Below, one piece after another: positions 10,245 to 22,500 of a stretch of DNA of 64,000 nucleotides. The position numbers and the translations under genes were made by a program. The stretch comes from Cryptomeria japonica (Eukaryota > Streptophyta > Pinopsida > Cupressales > Cupressaceae), in assembly GCF_030272615.1 (NCBI RefSeq), contig NC_081408.1:608810173-608874172 (forward strand), read 5' to 3'. The first letter of the stretch is position 1; the number at the start of each line of letters is the position of its first letter. The notes below the pieces were generated by a model, which saw only the letters and a list, made by a program, of their open reading frames with translations, was not told where the DNA came from and ran no database searches.

Positions 10245-11306
10245 ATATTTACGGTACCCACAATCCCATCAGTAGTACCAAGCACGTCAATAAAAATACC
10301 AACAACACCAATAATCCTACCTACAAAGCCCATAATCCCACTAGCAGTACCCACTATACCCATAGCACCAATAAAAATACCCGCAACACCAATCAAACTA
10401 ACAACCCCATCAGCAACAACAATAAAAGCACCATTAGAAGCAGCCACTATATCAGAATTCCCAACAGTATCAACAACACTGGCGATTCCAGCAGAAGCAG
10501 CAGAGTCACCAACACCGATGCACTCTGTATCGGATTCACTGATTCCCATAATTCTTCCTACAACACCGATCATTTCATCTACAATGGTACATCAGCCAAT
10601 CACACCTGCATTATTTAACTCAAATGATATTCCAATGTGGCATAGAAATTGGATCCTGGAAAGCGGCTCAGAGACCGATTCACATGAGTGGGAATTTGAT
10701 TCAGTAGAGCTTAACACTTTAGATGAGGAAAACGCATCACTATCTCCACCCTGCAAAGACATCCCTATTTACGGAGAAGCATGGATAAAGACCTCTTGGG
10801 TTCCTAAACTGGAAGCTTCTTCCACAGACCCTACATCACATCCTATGCCTGATTCTAACAGGGAGAGTACCATCAATGACCTTCACCATAACGTCTTAAC
10901 CCTCACTGATACATCTAACGAACTTAACCTAATCGATGAAGTAATTCCCATTATCCATCCTAAACTCATCGAATGGAACCAACCAAATCCCCCATGTCTT
11001 GACTTCTTCCAAAATGATGAGGCCATCATTGACTTTTTGGAATTAAGGGATAACCTACCAAGCGGGGATCACAAAGCTAGATTCGCCATAGAACTAAATA
11101 GCGCAGGATACTTTGGGGTGGATGCCAAACCTTTCAACTGCAAAAATATAATGATAAAACATGGATCTTCCAGTGAAAACCACACCATGGCACTATTTGA
11201 TCCAACAAAAATAAAAAGAAAGAGCGTATCCAACGGTGAAAACCTCTCTGAAGCACCTGAGGATGAAGGGTTTGACATTCTCCCTTCTAGTACACAACAG
11301 GAATGA
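10245..11306 (+). pseudogene. Tat polyprotein linker: Pro/Ile/Thr-rich repeat tract plus pre-RT region
   Basis: Frame 0 is open from about 10245, and from 10257 to 10600 it encodes a low-complexity chain of short units such as PTIP, PTTPIILP and PIAPIKIP. The frame then continues (ATG at 10518) into an acidic region with ESGSETDSHEWEF and an ending typical of the stretch before gypsy RT. No DSG or DTG protease signature is visible. A TGA at 11304-11306 breaks it, and the same frame resumes into RT. The reverse strand is also open here because of the repeats; I take the + frame as real since it joins RT. Confidence 0.6.
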
Positions 11307-12840
11307 TCAACGATTCTCATTGAGGAAACCAAAGCATACAATGTGGGCACTCCTAAAAATCCTCACCTCATACATCTGGCATCTCTTCTCACTCTAGAAG
11401 AACAACCTAAATTTATAGAGTTCTTTCAACAGCGTCAGATCAACTTTGCATGGTCATATGCAGACATGCCTGGGCTTGATCCTGATTTAGTCATGCATCA
11501 CCTCACCATAGCAGAAGGAGCCAAACCTATCAAGCAGAAGCTTCATAAGATGCATCCTCAAATTGCAGTGCTAGTCAAAATAGAACTCAAGAAACTCCTA
11601 GATGTTGGTTTCATTAGACCAATTGATTATGCAGAATGGATCTCCAACATTGTGCCTGTCGGCAAACCAAAAGGGGGCATCTGCATTTGTACTAACTTCA
11701 GAGATCTAAATAAGGCCTGTCCTAAGGATGACTTCCCCCTACCAAATATCGACATCATAGTGGATCTGACAGCGGGACATGCCATGCTTTCACTCATGGA
11801 TGGCTTTTCAGGATACAATCAGATAAAGATCACACCAGAAGATCAACATAAGATAGCCTTCACATGTCCATGGGGCACATATTGCTGGAATGTAATGCCT
11901 TTCGGTCTCAAGAATGCAGGAGCGACCTATCAATGAGCAATGACCACCATCTTCCATGACATGATGCATACTATGATGGAAGATTATGTTGATGACTTAC
12001 TAGAAAAATTACTCACCAGAGAAGGTCATCTAGACATATTAGATAAAATCTTTGATAGATTGGAACAATACCATGTTCAACTCAACCCAAAGAAATGTCT
12101 TTGGAGTAAACTCCGAGAAGCTTCTAAGATACATTGTCTCAAGTAAAGGTATTGAGGTTGACCCAACAATGGTAAAAGAAATCATGGACATACCACCACC
12201 AAAGAATATCAGTCAACTAAGGACATTACAAGGGCAGCTACAATCCATCTGAAGATTCATTGCACAACTAGCAGATAAGTGTCACCCATTCACACACCTG
12301 CTACATAAGAACATCTGCTTTCAATGGGATGCTAGATGCCAGCAATCATTCCAGATGCTCAAAGACTATCTCATGAATACACCATTGTTGATACCACTAG
12401 ATCCAAGCAAACCTTTGTTACTCTATATCTCAGCAACAAGTATAGCATTGGGTGTACTACTAGCACAACATAATGCAGAAGAGAAAGAGTGTGCTATTTA
12501 CTACATCTCTCGCACATTGGTCGGCTATGAACTCAATTATACACCTATTGAGCGAGCTTGCCTAGCAGTAATCTTGGTAGCCACTAAACTCGGGCACTAT
12601 CTATTAACACACAAGGTACAACTCATTGCAAAGATTGATCCACTCAAGTATTTACTCAGCAAAGCAGCATTAATAGGCCACTTGGCCAAATGGGTGATGA
12701 TTCTCAGTGAATTTGACATCGAGTATGTGGACCATAAAGCTATCAAAGGACAAGTCATTGCAGATCAGTTGGCCGATGTACCACTCATAGGCAATCATCC
12801 TCTCATTTCCAATTTTCTAGATGGAGAGAGATATTCATGA
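11307..12840 (+). pseudogene. Tat gypsy reverse transcriptase and first RNase H
   Basis: The RT starts around LPKxxHKMHPQ-like sequence and shows VPVGKPKGG, the NFRDLNKACPKDDFPLP motif typical of Tat/Athila elements, FSGYNQI, MPFGLKNAGATYQ and the catalytic YVDD at about 11988-11999. A TGA at 11937-11939 replaces the Arg of YQRAM, and a TGA at 12250-12252 replaces the first Arg of IRRFIAQLADKC. Both fit CGA to TGA. A frameshift lies near 12115. The RNase H follows (12412-12790; ISATSIALGVLLAQ, YTPIERACLAVILV, IKGQVIADQLAD). Confidence 0.88.
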
Positions 12841-13283
12841 TCACAACAACACAACCATGGAAACTATACTTTGATGGTTCATACACTAGGCATGGCTTAG
12901 GGGCAGGGATTTTGTTTCTCACACCTCAAGGTGATAGCATCCCAAAGTCTTATAGGCTTACATTTCTATGCACAAATAACATAGCAGAATATGAGGCCTT
13001 GATCACAGGACTCAGACTAGCCGTACAATGGAAGTTAAAAGAACTACAAGTATATGGTGACTCCCAACTGGTCATTCGACAAGCAACTGATGAATATCAG
13101 ACCAAGGATGATAAACTCATGCCATATAAGAAAATGGTGGACAATCTAAAAGAATTATTTACTACAATTACCTTTGAGCAGATACCCAGAGATCATAATC
13201 AAGCCACTAACGCTATGGCTACCATCACATCTCTCCTAGATCTTCCACAGAATTCAACACGCTACGAGTTCATGGTAGAATAG
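12837..13283 (+). pseudogene. Second, archaeal-type RNase H of the Tat element
   Basis: The 148-residue frame reads WKLYFDGSYTRHGLGAGI, then NNIAEYEALITGL, YGDSQLVI and PRDHNQATNAMA. These carry the catalytic D-E-D-D pattern of a second RNase H, which is diagnostic for Tat-lineage gypsy elements. Its ATG overlaps the stop of the preceding frame as ATGA (12837-12840). In related elements the two RNase H domains lie in one polyprotein, so I read this as a frameshift rather than a designed separate gene. Confidence 0.87.
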
Positions 13284-14609
13284 CTTTGGATCCCCGCTTA
13301 TGATATCCCCGAATCCAAGATGATATGTCACCTTGTTGGTTCCGAATCCCCATGGTACGGTGAATTCAACACCTATCTCCACGATCACACCCTTCCTCCC
13401 AACCAATCGAATAACCAACGTAAAACCTTCATTCGCCAAACCGCTCGATATACCATTATTGCTAAAACCCTATACTGATACAGTCTTGATGGTACTCTCC
13501 TTTGATGTCTGGAATAGGATGAGATAACAAAGGCTTTGGAAGAGGTACATGAAGGAATTTGTGGAACTCATGCGAGCGGTCCATCACTAGCCAAGAAACT
13601 CCTGCACAATTGATACTATTGGCCATCTATGGAAAAAGATTCCTACTAATTTGTTAGAAAATGCAAGAAATGTCAAGTTCATGGAGACCTGATACAGGCA
13701 CCGGCACAGGAATTGCAACCAATCATGACACCATGGCCTTTTTGTCAATGGGGCCTTGACCTTGTGGGTAAAATCCATCCATCTTCATCCAACGGCCACA
13801 AATTCATTATTACCACCACCGAATATTTCACAAAGTGGATCGAAGTTGTTCCACTTACCCAAGTCACCGGTAAGCAGATCGCCTCATTCATCCTCAATTA
13901 AATCATCTGCCGGTATGGTGTACCCATGTCCGTCATCACAGATAACGGTCTTCCTTTCAAAAATCAGGATGTCCGTGAACTCTGTGAGAAATTTCACATC
14001 CAACACTGCTTTTCCACTCCCTATTACCCACAAGGTAATGGTCAAGCCGAAGCATCAAACAAGAACATATTAAGAATCCTAAAGAAGACAGTCAATGATG
14101 TCGGTCGTGATTGGCACGTTCAATTGAATCCAGCACTATGGGCATATTGAACTAGCATTCGAACCCCTACAGGCGCAACTCCATACTCATTGGTCTATGG
14201 TGCAGAAGTTATCTTACCTATTGAGGTCGAGATCCCATCACTACGAGTTTCCTTGCACAATCTCATCGATGATGAAGCATACAGAGTATCCTGTCTTTAG
14301 GACTTAGAGCTACTTGATGAGAAGCGACAAGCTGCATACAACCACCTCAAAGCCTATTAGCAATGCATGAGAAGAAGCTATAATCATCAAGTTAAGCCTC
14401 GTACATTCGAGGTAGGTGATCTTGTTCTTCGAGAAAATCCTCGTAACCAACCCAACCGAGAACATCAAGGAAAGTTTGAATCAAACTGGTTGGGCCCATA
14501 TGTTTTCACTGCTGTATTTGGGTCTGGGGCATATCAGTTGGCTACATCAGAAGAAGAACCGCTCGCAAATCCAATCAACAATATGCACCTGAAAAATTTT
14601 TATACCTAA
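13284..14609 (+). pseudogene. Tat gypsy integrase with several in-frame stops
   Basis: Frame 0 throughout. A weak H2C2 zinc-binding stretch (HEGICGTHASG then CQKCQVHG) lies near 13550-13690. The core has first Asp in GLDLVGKIHP, second in ITDNGLPF and Glu in GQAEASNK, with 35 residues between the last two, so DD35E is intact. The C-terminal part (14367-14609) has the GPYVF and GAYQL pattern of gypsy integrases and ends at NMHLKNFYT. At least five stops interrupt the chain, for example after FILN near 13901, after NPALWAY at 14148-14150, and in LKAY near 14358. Confidence 0.88.
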
Positions 14610-15039
14610 GTTGTACAAAGCATCAGGCTCCCCTACATACTAGACAAACAATCCAAAAACATTCAAATAAATGACCTAAAGAAAACACAAAAATGTCAAA
14701 AGAATAAAGAAAAATCATGCATCCAAACGGTGAACACACACTCCGGTGGCACCTTGGGTAAGTGCGATGGTGAAAACCTAGCAAACAGGCGCCACTCATA
14801 AAGATTATGGCTCCATTATCTTTCAGGCTCGTTGCGATTACATTCATACATACACACATCCATCCATCCAAACCATGGCTTGCTATAAATCTGCAATCAA
14901 GAAAATACTTCATGCGTCTTATATCCCGCTTTTCCATAGTCATGTCTAAAACTGGGGGCAATGCCCTTAACCTAATGTGATAGAAGTGGATTCTACATTA
15001 TCTTATGATTCGTTGGGTTCTTCATTGAAAACTATCTCA

Positions 15040-15150
15040 CAAACTCCAAAAACATTCAAAAACAATCAAAATCCAAAAAAACATTCAAAACAATCAAAAT
15101 CCAAAAAAACATTCAAAACAATACAAAATCCAAAAACAACGGAAAACATC
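15040..15150 (+). repeat. Short tandem repeat, about 31 bp
   Basis: About three and a half copies of AAAACATTCAAAACAATCAA plus ATCCAAAA follow one another. The unit is A-rich and slightly variable. Confidence 0.75.
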
Positions 15151-15804
15151 AAAAATCACACAAAAAAATGGCAACACCTTGTACATACTCATCCGAATAG
15201 ATACAAAAAAAACATTGACAAATACTCGCACGATGATCACTTATCAAAATTGACCAAAACAATCGACATCAACAATCAAACTGTCTTCAAAAAGGATGCA
15301 TCCTTCCTTACCAAAAACAATGACAAAAATGACATTTTCTTTAACAAGAAAATTATGTTAAGCTATCAAATACTTGGTTGATTTGTGAGTAATTCATTCA
15401 TTTATCTGTATCGGGATCTTTCAGCATTATTTTGTATCATCTGCACATTATTTCCAATGAAGTTTTGGGGCACGTACTAATGGTGTCTACGTGGGAAGTT
15501 CACCAAGCTACATGATCTTATGCAAAATGCAGTCATAGATCACTACGGCTTGCTGACTACAGCGTATACCTTGACCATATGAGCATGAACCATTACCAAG
15601 GACCCATATTCTTTATTCTTTATGTATATACTATTTTGTTTGCATGAACAATGCTCTTTCTTTGGTTCCTCCTCATCCAATTTGGATAAAGGTTTTGTCT
15701 CTTATTAAGGTGTGAACTTGTCTCAGGATATGATCAGCCCAAGATCAAGGAGGACAATCCAATTCATGCATGAAAGGAGATGATCCTTGTCTGTTCCGCA
15801 AGCA

Positions 15805-15935
15805 ATACTCAGGTCAACTTGATCCATTATATCAAGTTGCTTGTATTAACTTGCTATATCAAAATCCATGAAAGGAATACTCAGGTCATCTTGAACCATT
15901 ATGTCAAGTTGCTTGTATTTTCTTACAGCATTTTA
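15805..15935 (+). repeat. Tandem duplication, about 70 bp
   Basis: AATACTCAGGTCAACTTGAT followed by CCATTATATCAAGTTGCTTGTATT near 15807 is repeated with few changes near 15877. Two copies are visible. Confidence 0.75.
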
Positions 15936-17044
15936 AAGCTCAATGATGAAAATAGAGCACTATGGATCACCATTTCATCTCATCTATTTATATGTTGCAT
16001 TCTATTGCATTCCACCCATCCATACCTTCATAATAGATGCATATCATGCATACATAGTAATGACAATGCATACTCTATTTTCCTCTTCTTCCATAGGAAT
16101 GATTCATAGGTCCTCCATTTCTTCTATCTAACATTGAACCCCCCCCAAGCCTCCCCATCTCAATAATCAACATCACATACCCTACATCGTGTCCCAATCA
16201 ACCTAATCAAGCCATGTTCCTCACCGTCCATCTCTAAATAGGAGGGATTATGTTTCCTATCCTAAGTCATCCTATAAGCCAAGCAAGTTACTTTGTCTAC
16301 ACAGGTACATCAACTCACACACACCTAGACTATCAACAGATACTCTGATCAAGTATCTTTGGGTCTGAACAAGTAATCGATCATGGTAATCTTAGACTAC
16401 ATCAGGTCTTTATCATAATGACCTAGTCTCAACAGGGCTACTATGATTCACCACAACCATCCATCACCCGCACACACTATCAGTTGATCAACCAATCAAA
16501 CACAATCTAACGGACAATTACATCAATTGTCTAAGTCTCAACGAGTATTTTTGTTTCATATACCTTGACTTCATCGAGCAATTGCATCAATTGTCTAAGT
16601 CTCATCAGGTCACTTTGATTCACTTACTCAGACTTTATCTTGTCCAAGAAAACAACTGGCATGAACTGTCATGCTTTGACTCGCCTGGGGCAATTAAACC
16701 AATTGCACCATATTGTTCAACCAATTTTGATCAATTATATAGCATCACTCGAAAGCACAACCACCACATTTTCACTATATCTCCTACATGACCTAAGGGT
16801 ACTCACTGGCTTGAAGTTTCTCCATTTTATCTCCGATTTCTTCTATTTTTCACCAGCGTTGCTAACTTCTTCTCTTCTATCACCCTACCAATTTTCATTC
16901 TTTTTTGAGAGATCGCCCGATTTTTCAAAAAAAATTGACCCATCTCTCGAGGGGGCATACCACCCATTAAATTAACATTTTATGGGGCATTGCTTCACAC
17001 CTATTTTTCTTTCTTTGAAACGACGCGATAAACCACACTGTCTC

Positions 17045-17057
17045 AAAGAGGGGCAAA
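17045..17057 (+). other. Polypurine tract of the Tat element
   Basis: AAAGAGGGGCAAA directly precedes the TG that starts the 3' LTR. This is the typical plant gypsy plus-strand primer site. Confidence 0.85.
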
Positions 17058-18450
17058 TGTAGTCACACAAATCTGTCCAACTTAATTAAATAAATAATTG
17101 TTATTTATTTGATTAAAAATCCACTAGCCATCAATTAATTAAATTAACATTTAATTAATTCATCTTCAAATATTCTCCTATTAATTAAGTAAATTATTCA
17201 ATTTATTTTAATTCATTCATTAAACCAAGTTCACAAATCAATTAAATAAATAAAATCTATTTATTTAATTAAATCCCCCTTTTCCTCTTTTAAATAAATT
17301 AAATAAAACATTTATTTAAATCATTTATCCCCCCCACTTGCATTTTCCTACAAATGCAACTTGCACACATTTATTGAAATAAACTAATTTTATTTTAATA
17401 AAAATCTTATTTTCCCTCACCCACCAAATCTAATTGCATTCCTAAACCCCCTTCTAGATTCTTCTAACCCCTTCCTAATTAGCCTAATCCATCCCCTAAT
17501 TATTGTCACATTCCTAAGCAAAATGGAGTCACTTCTCAAAGACTTCAAAAGTTTTTGAAAAGCATTAAATGCTTTGTGTGTTCAACAATTTAACCTCCAA
17601 AGTCTTCCAAAACAACTAATGGCTCTTACATGACCATTAATGGCTCTTACATAACCATTTATGGTTATTTCAACTTGCACTCATGTGTCTCCTCAAGCAT
17701 TTATTGCTTTGACCATGTTTATCCCTCTTGCCTTTTGCACAAGAGTTTATCCATTGGATAAAAGCTTTATTCTTTGAATAAAGAGTTTATTCATTCAACT
17801 AACCTTGACCTTAACTCGCAAGGTCATGTCAAGCATTTAATGCTTGTTCCCTCTCCTCTCAACCTATCTCACATTGACACTTGTCATCCTGGGATTGGGT
17901 TGAAAGCCCTCACATGGATCTCAAACCATTCAATCCTGACCCTTGTTGAGATTTCTCAATCTCAACAATCCATTGCTCCATTTTTCTTATAAATAGAGCC
18001 CATTTCTTCATAATCCAGATTCTGAAAACTTGTATGCATTTAACCTATAGGCATTTTAGAGAGCATTTAGCATAGCAAACTAATATCTTGTTATTTTAGT
18101 TAAAATCAATCATTTTTAATAGCATCTAGTATTTTAGCTTTTCATTTTACATTTGGAGCAAAATACTCAAATCTCAATCCTCCATAAGCATCCATAGTGC
18201 AAAAAGTTGTTGATAGCTACACTATTTTGGAACTTGGAGAGGAGAGGAACAAAGGAGAAGGAGCCAAGAGCATGTTAGGAGGCATTTGGAGATGCCTCAT
18301 CATATTTGCTTCTTTAGTTAAATATTCTTTCATGTTCTTAGTATCTCTTTTGATATGCCTATTTAGATTAGCTTTTGGTTAACTAACACTAACGATTTCT
18401 TGTGTATTGTGTTGTTTGTCATTTGCTAACCTTGTCCATTTTGTAGAGCA
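17058..18450 (+). repeat. 3' LTR of the Tat gypsy element
   Basis: It begins TGTAGTCAC right after the polypurine tract and ends GTAGAGCA, giving 1393 bp with TG...CA ends. Its last 860 bases match the window start. The first part (17085-17310) is rich in TTAATTAAATAAAT-like strings. The TATA box is at 17988-17996. Confidence 0.9.
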
Positions 18451-18767
18451 TTAGTATATACATATAATCATGATATTATAAATTACATTATTGTCCTAAG
18501 CCTTACAAGTTAAGTGAAAATCATGGAATGAGGTAAAAAGGGAAATAGTTCAAGAGGAAGATCAAGAGAAGATAGATAGTTAGAGTCACTTGTCGCATGC
18601 ATGTCACTAAGGAAGTGAGTACAAATCCTATTGTTGAATAAGAGCATATTGTTGAAAATATTGTTCAACCTGTTCATGAATCATGTAATGTGTAGCTACC
18701 CTCACATGTGCCCCTTAAAATGTGGTCACTAGTGTAGAAGACAATAGCATGTCAATTAGAGTTGCAT

Positions 18768-19957
18768 CAATCAAGTATGGTACACCGAATACCAGTTTGA
18801 GGTCCTAGGTGATAAGAGCTACAAGCACAAAGAGAAGGGGACCAAGTACCATTTTATCTATAAAGGAGGAGGTTAAAGTTGTCCAATGGTACAAGGACAT
18901 GGCCAAAATTGGCCATGGATTGTAGGTTAATTAACTTCAATCTATTGTTTCCCAAATAAATATAAATAGGGCCAACCCATTCACAAATGGGATTCTAGGT
19001 AGATCATGGTGAGCAAGTTTTTGATAAAGGCACCCAGATTTGACAACTAGAGCAACTAAAGGAGTGGACATTGATAGAGAAATCATGCTATGACCTTCAT
19101 TTGTGGCATCATTCTATGACAACTTATAGAACATTTACAACTTGCACCACTATGGATCAAGTAGAATTTGGAATTGCGATGACACTTGTGTGTGAGCTGG
19201 TAGGAACTATGGCATTATAGTGATTGCTACATTGGGATAGAGATATGTACCACACCTCATATCAAAAAGTAGAGAGTGGATCACAGTTCTGGCTTGTGTT
19301 AGTGTAGTTGGGTAAAGTATTATTAGTTTTTATTTGTTTAAATCTAAGAGGCACATGAGAAGTTACATTGTAAATTATGAGCTAGGGGCATGCATGGAAG
19401 TCCAAGAACATGCACGGATGACAAAGGAATTATTTCTTGACTAGCTAGAACATTTTGCAGCTTCGATCCCTAGTAGGTTTTCACCCATGAATAGGGCCCT
19501 TCTTATCTTTGATGGTCATGGCAGCCAAGTGGCCTTCAAGATAATTGAAGAAGCAAGGCGTTTAGGAATTGAATTGCTAACACTACCTACTCATACTAGC
19601 CACAAGCTAAAACCACTCGATCTTAGTGTTTTCTTACCTTTAAATAATTACTTCAAACAACAAACGATAGTATGGATGGCAAACAGCCTCCACATTAAAA
19701 TTGAATACGAAGAGTTAGAAGCTCTTGCAAGTAAAGCATTCAGCCAGGCTTTAACACCATGGAACATTAAAAGTAGCTTCTGAAGGAACGAAATTTGGCC
19801 ACTAAATCAGTCTACTCTTGAGAGGGATATGAGGCCAAGCAAGGCCTTCGATGTTCAAGAGAATGGAATAGAGACTGATGTAGTTACAATGGAGGATCAA
19901 CCAGGGCACATTGCAGCAAAGGCCTACTTGTGTTTGTTTAGCTACAATGAGGATTAG
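18768..19957 (+). pseudogene. pogo-like (DDE_1) DNA transposase, DD35D, many stops but one frame
   Basis: About 396 codons read in one frame (frame 2) with no frameshift seen but many stops. Near the start is a helix-turn-helix of the CENP-B/Tc5 kind (RRGPSTILSIKEEVKVVQWY, then NPFTNGI...RSW and RHPDLTTRA). The catalytic core has the first Asp in RIWNCDD, the second in LIFDGHGS, and the third in HKLKPLD, with 35 residues between the last two. The chain ends after EIWPLN and MRPSKAFDVQ. Stops include TGG to TGA and TGG to TAG changes. Flanking inverted repeats were not identified. Confidence 0.85.
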
Positions 19958-20777
19958 ATTGATGTTTTGTTCAAAATTATAGTTCTTTTAATGAGGGTAT
20001 ATAGACTACATTTGAAGGTATGAGTTTCCTACCACAAACTAGCCAACAAAACATCTCTATAAGCAACATGCAATGAGGGTATCAATAGAACAATTATAAA
20101 TACATCTTAGTAAATAAGTGAACAAACATATATACATTTAAGTAAAGAAGAGAACAAACACATAACAATATGCATAACAACACACATTGTCTACTAGGTC
20201 ATTGTCAAAGTAAAGTCATATTGACTTTACTTGTTGTAAAGACTTGTTATCTTCTATATAATTCAAAGAAGTCCCTAATGCCTCCCAAAATAGATAAATG
20301 AATACATCTTATCATACAAACATGTAAGAAGAATAAATTCATGAGAAAACAAATGACGAATTATAAAGATCTCAAAGAATGTAGAGAAAAATCACCCAAT
20401 ACAATTCAGTGTCTCAATAGCACAATTTTATGGATATGTCGATCATCTATTTGTTCATCTCTCAACACTCTTGCATCCTACAAACAAATTGTAATAACCA
20501 GGGGTACTAACATAATCACATGAAACCATCCTTCCAATATTGCATGCAATTAGATCCTTACATAAATTCATATGTATCCATGCTCAAAATTTAATATTCG
20601 TATACATATGCATATGTACATACATACATATAGTTCACTGGAAACAATATATTGACTGAAAATAGCATATTGATTTATGAAAACATGAAGATGGGATCAT
20701 ATCATAGTTGCATTCCTAAACTCTAAATATTGTCAAGGATATTTAGTAAAAACATAAAAGAATTGAAATTAGCGAAA
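19958..20777. other. Unassigned AT-rich spacer
   Basis: No domain, LTR end or clear repeat recognised between the transposase relic and the LINE start. It may contain the 3' end of the DNA transposon and the LINE 5' UTR. Confidence 0.4.
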
Positions 20778-22500
20778 ATGCGAACTAATAAAAACACTTA
20801 TTCAGCAGGCCCTCTAAATAATTATATTCAAGGGTTCCCTACTTGGAAGAAAAATTATGGATCATAGGGGTTTCATAATTATGTAGCTCCCCCTTGACAT
20901 GGCCCAAATCCTCATTGGCAATCAAGTTTCCCACAGAATAAGAAAATATATAGAGATCTTCCGAATTCTCGAGGAGGATATAGACCCCAATGGGTTTTCA
21001 AGAATGGATCTTGGGTGGACAAATGCAAAGTAGAGGCAACACAAAAAACCCTACCTAACATGATCCCTCAGCCTACAACTAATGAATGGTGGATGGTCAA
21101 GTCGAAAAGAACCAAGAAAATGAAAAGACAACAGAAGCTTTACCCAAACTAGGTGTACAATCCCAGACTGAAGAAGGGATTTCTTCAACCCAGTACACTA
21201 AATGTGGACCATAGGATTTATCCAATAGAAAATAAGAGGGTTGGCCCTAACAAATCTAATGCATCCTTCTGAAAGCAAGATGATTTTGATAGTAAGGCTA
21301 CTCAGACGATTCAGTGCACTAATGAAAATAACTACAATAATACCAGAAATGGATTTAGGGCCTTTCCAAACCCTGATTCACATTCTCAGGGAAAGGTCAA
21401 TTATCAGCATGAGTAGAAGGGATATTACAAGGCCTTCATAATTCATAGCAATATCATGGGGGGTCGAAGGAAGCATTGTCATAAATTTGGATTATTCACA
21501 AAATGGAGGGGTTTGGGTCAATCAAGAAAGAATATTGTGAATTGGTGGAATAGTGCATTCCCCTACTAGGTAAGTATCTCTATCCTGCCAGAAGATTTTC
21601 TTTATATTATCTGCAATAATGAGGCATTGAAAACAAAACTTCTAACAGGATATCCAATCATCTTTAAAGGTTAAAATTTTTCAATTTTTTGATTGGCATA
21701 AAAATTTTGATCCGAAAACTATCCAATTTAAAACCACTCCTAGATGGGTAAGAATCTCTTATCCTCCAATAGAATTGTTACATTTTGAAGCCCTAATAGA
21801 AATTGGCAATGTTATGGGTTTGTTTATAGGTATAGAATGGGATTATCTTAATTATACATAAGTTAAGATATTGGTGGATTTCGATGGGAATATGAAATCT
21901 CTGGAACCCCTGGAACTGATAACTGCTCAGGTAGACTATCTGATAAGGGTTGAATTTCATAATGGGCTAGTATCAGATAATGTTATTACACATATAGATA
22001 CGAGTGACAAATCTTGTAACCCTGGTAACAAACATGAAGTAGGTATAAATATTATATTTAATCAGGAGGCAAGGGGCTTCCAAATTGAAAATATCAACCC
22101 AATCATAGAAAATGACAATAAACAGGAAAAATAAATGGAAACCATGGATATAAATAGGATGATAGAGACCCTAGAAGTAAACAAGGTTGAGGCAGATTCT
22201 AAATCCCAACCAATGTCAGATGGTGTTGGCTCCAATGGCCCTAAATATGTAATTAACATTACTAACCAAGAGACAAGAGAAACTGGGATAATGGGGAAAG
22301 AGAAAATTCCCATGGAGGTGGAGGTAGTGTATAATTTAATGAGATTGAATCAAGAGTTAGATGTAGGATCAAACTCGGAATAAGAAGATAGTATTGAAGT
22401 AGCCCAAGAAAAACAAAGGTTGATTTCAGCAATATTGAGGATAGAGGAAGCAAAAAAGGTGGAGTCTGGGAAGGGGAAGTTCCTTCCCATGGAGCAATGA
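20778..22500 (+). pseudogene. LINE ORF1 (DUF4283-like), with frameshifts
   Basis: A possible start ATG lies at 20778. The first part is basic and rich in Asn, Gln and Pro, with several stops. After a shift near 21480, a DUF4283-like RNA-binding region appears: NIVNWWNSAFP, LPEDFLYIICNNEALKTKLL, then TTPRWVRISYPPIELLHFEA and IGNVMGLFIGIEWDY. From 21871 the frame is open through 22134 (TAA) and 22135-22383 to a TGA at 22498-22500. This C-terminal part is acidic and variable. LINE ORF1 proteins bind element RNA in the retrotransposition particle. Confidence 0.65.

Larger units (their letters stand above)
14610..17044 (+). other. Long non-coding 3' region of the Tat element
   Basis: About 2.4 kb between integrase and the polypurine tract with no recognised protein domain. 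It holds tandem repeats listed separately, and imperfect repeats of a CAATTGTCTAAGTCTCA phrase near 16525-16610. Frames at 14977-15381 and 15780-16109 arise from low-complexity sequence and match no family I know. Confidence 0.55.
1..18450 (+). mobile_element. Ty3/gypsy LTR retrotransposon, Tat (dual RNase H) lineage, interrupted
   Basis: The first 860 bases match 17591-18450 at a constant offset of 17590, so they are the two LTRs of one element and the window begins inside the 5' LTR. Between them lie, in + orientation, a long leader, a proline-rich linker, reverse transcriptase, RNase H, a second RNase H of the plant Tat type and an integrase, followed by a purine tract and the 3' LTR. A copia element interrupts the leader. 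Without it the element would be roughly 14 kb. Gag is reduced to a possible short N-terminal remnant and no protease motif was found. The LTR copies look about 97% identical by eye with no net indel, so this insertion is younger than its coding damage alone would suggest. Confidence 0.9.

Noticed and set aside
10235-10573. 112-codon - strand frame rich in Gly, Val and Ile
   Set aside because: Antisense of the Pro/Ile/Thr tract; the + frame joins RT and is the better explanation.
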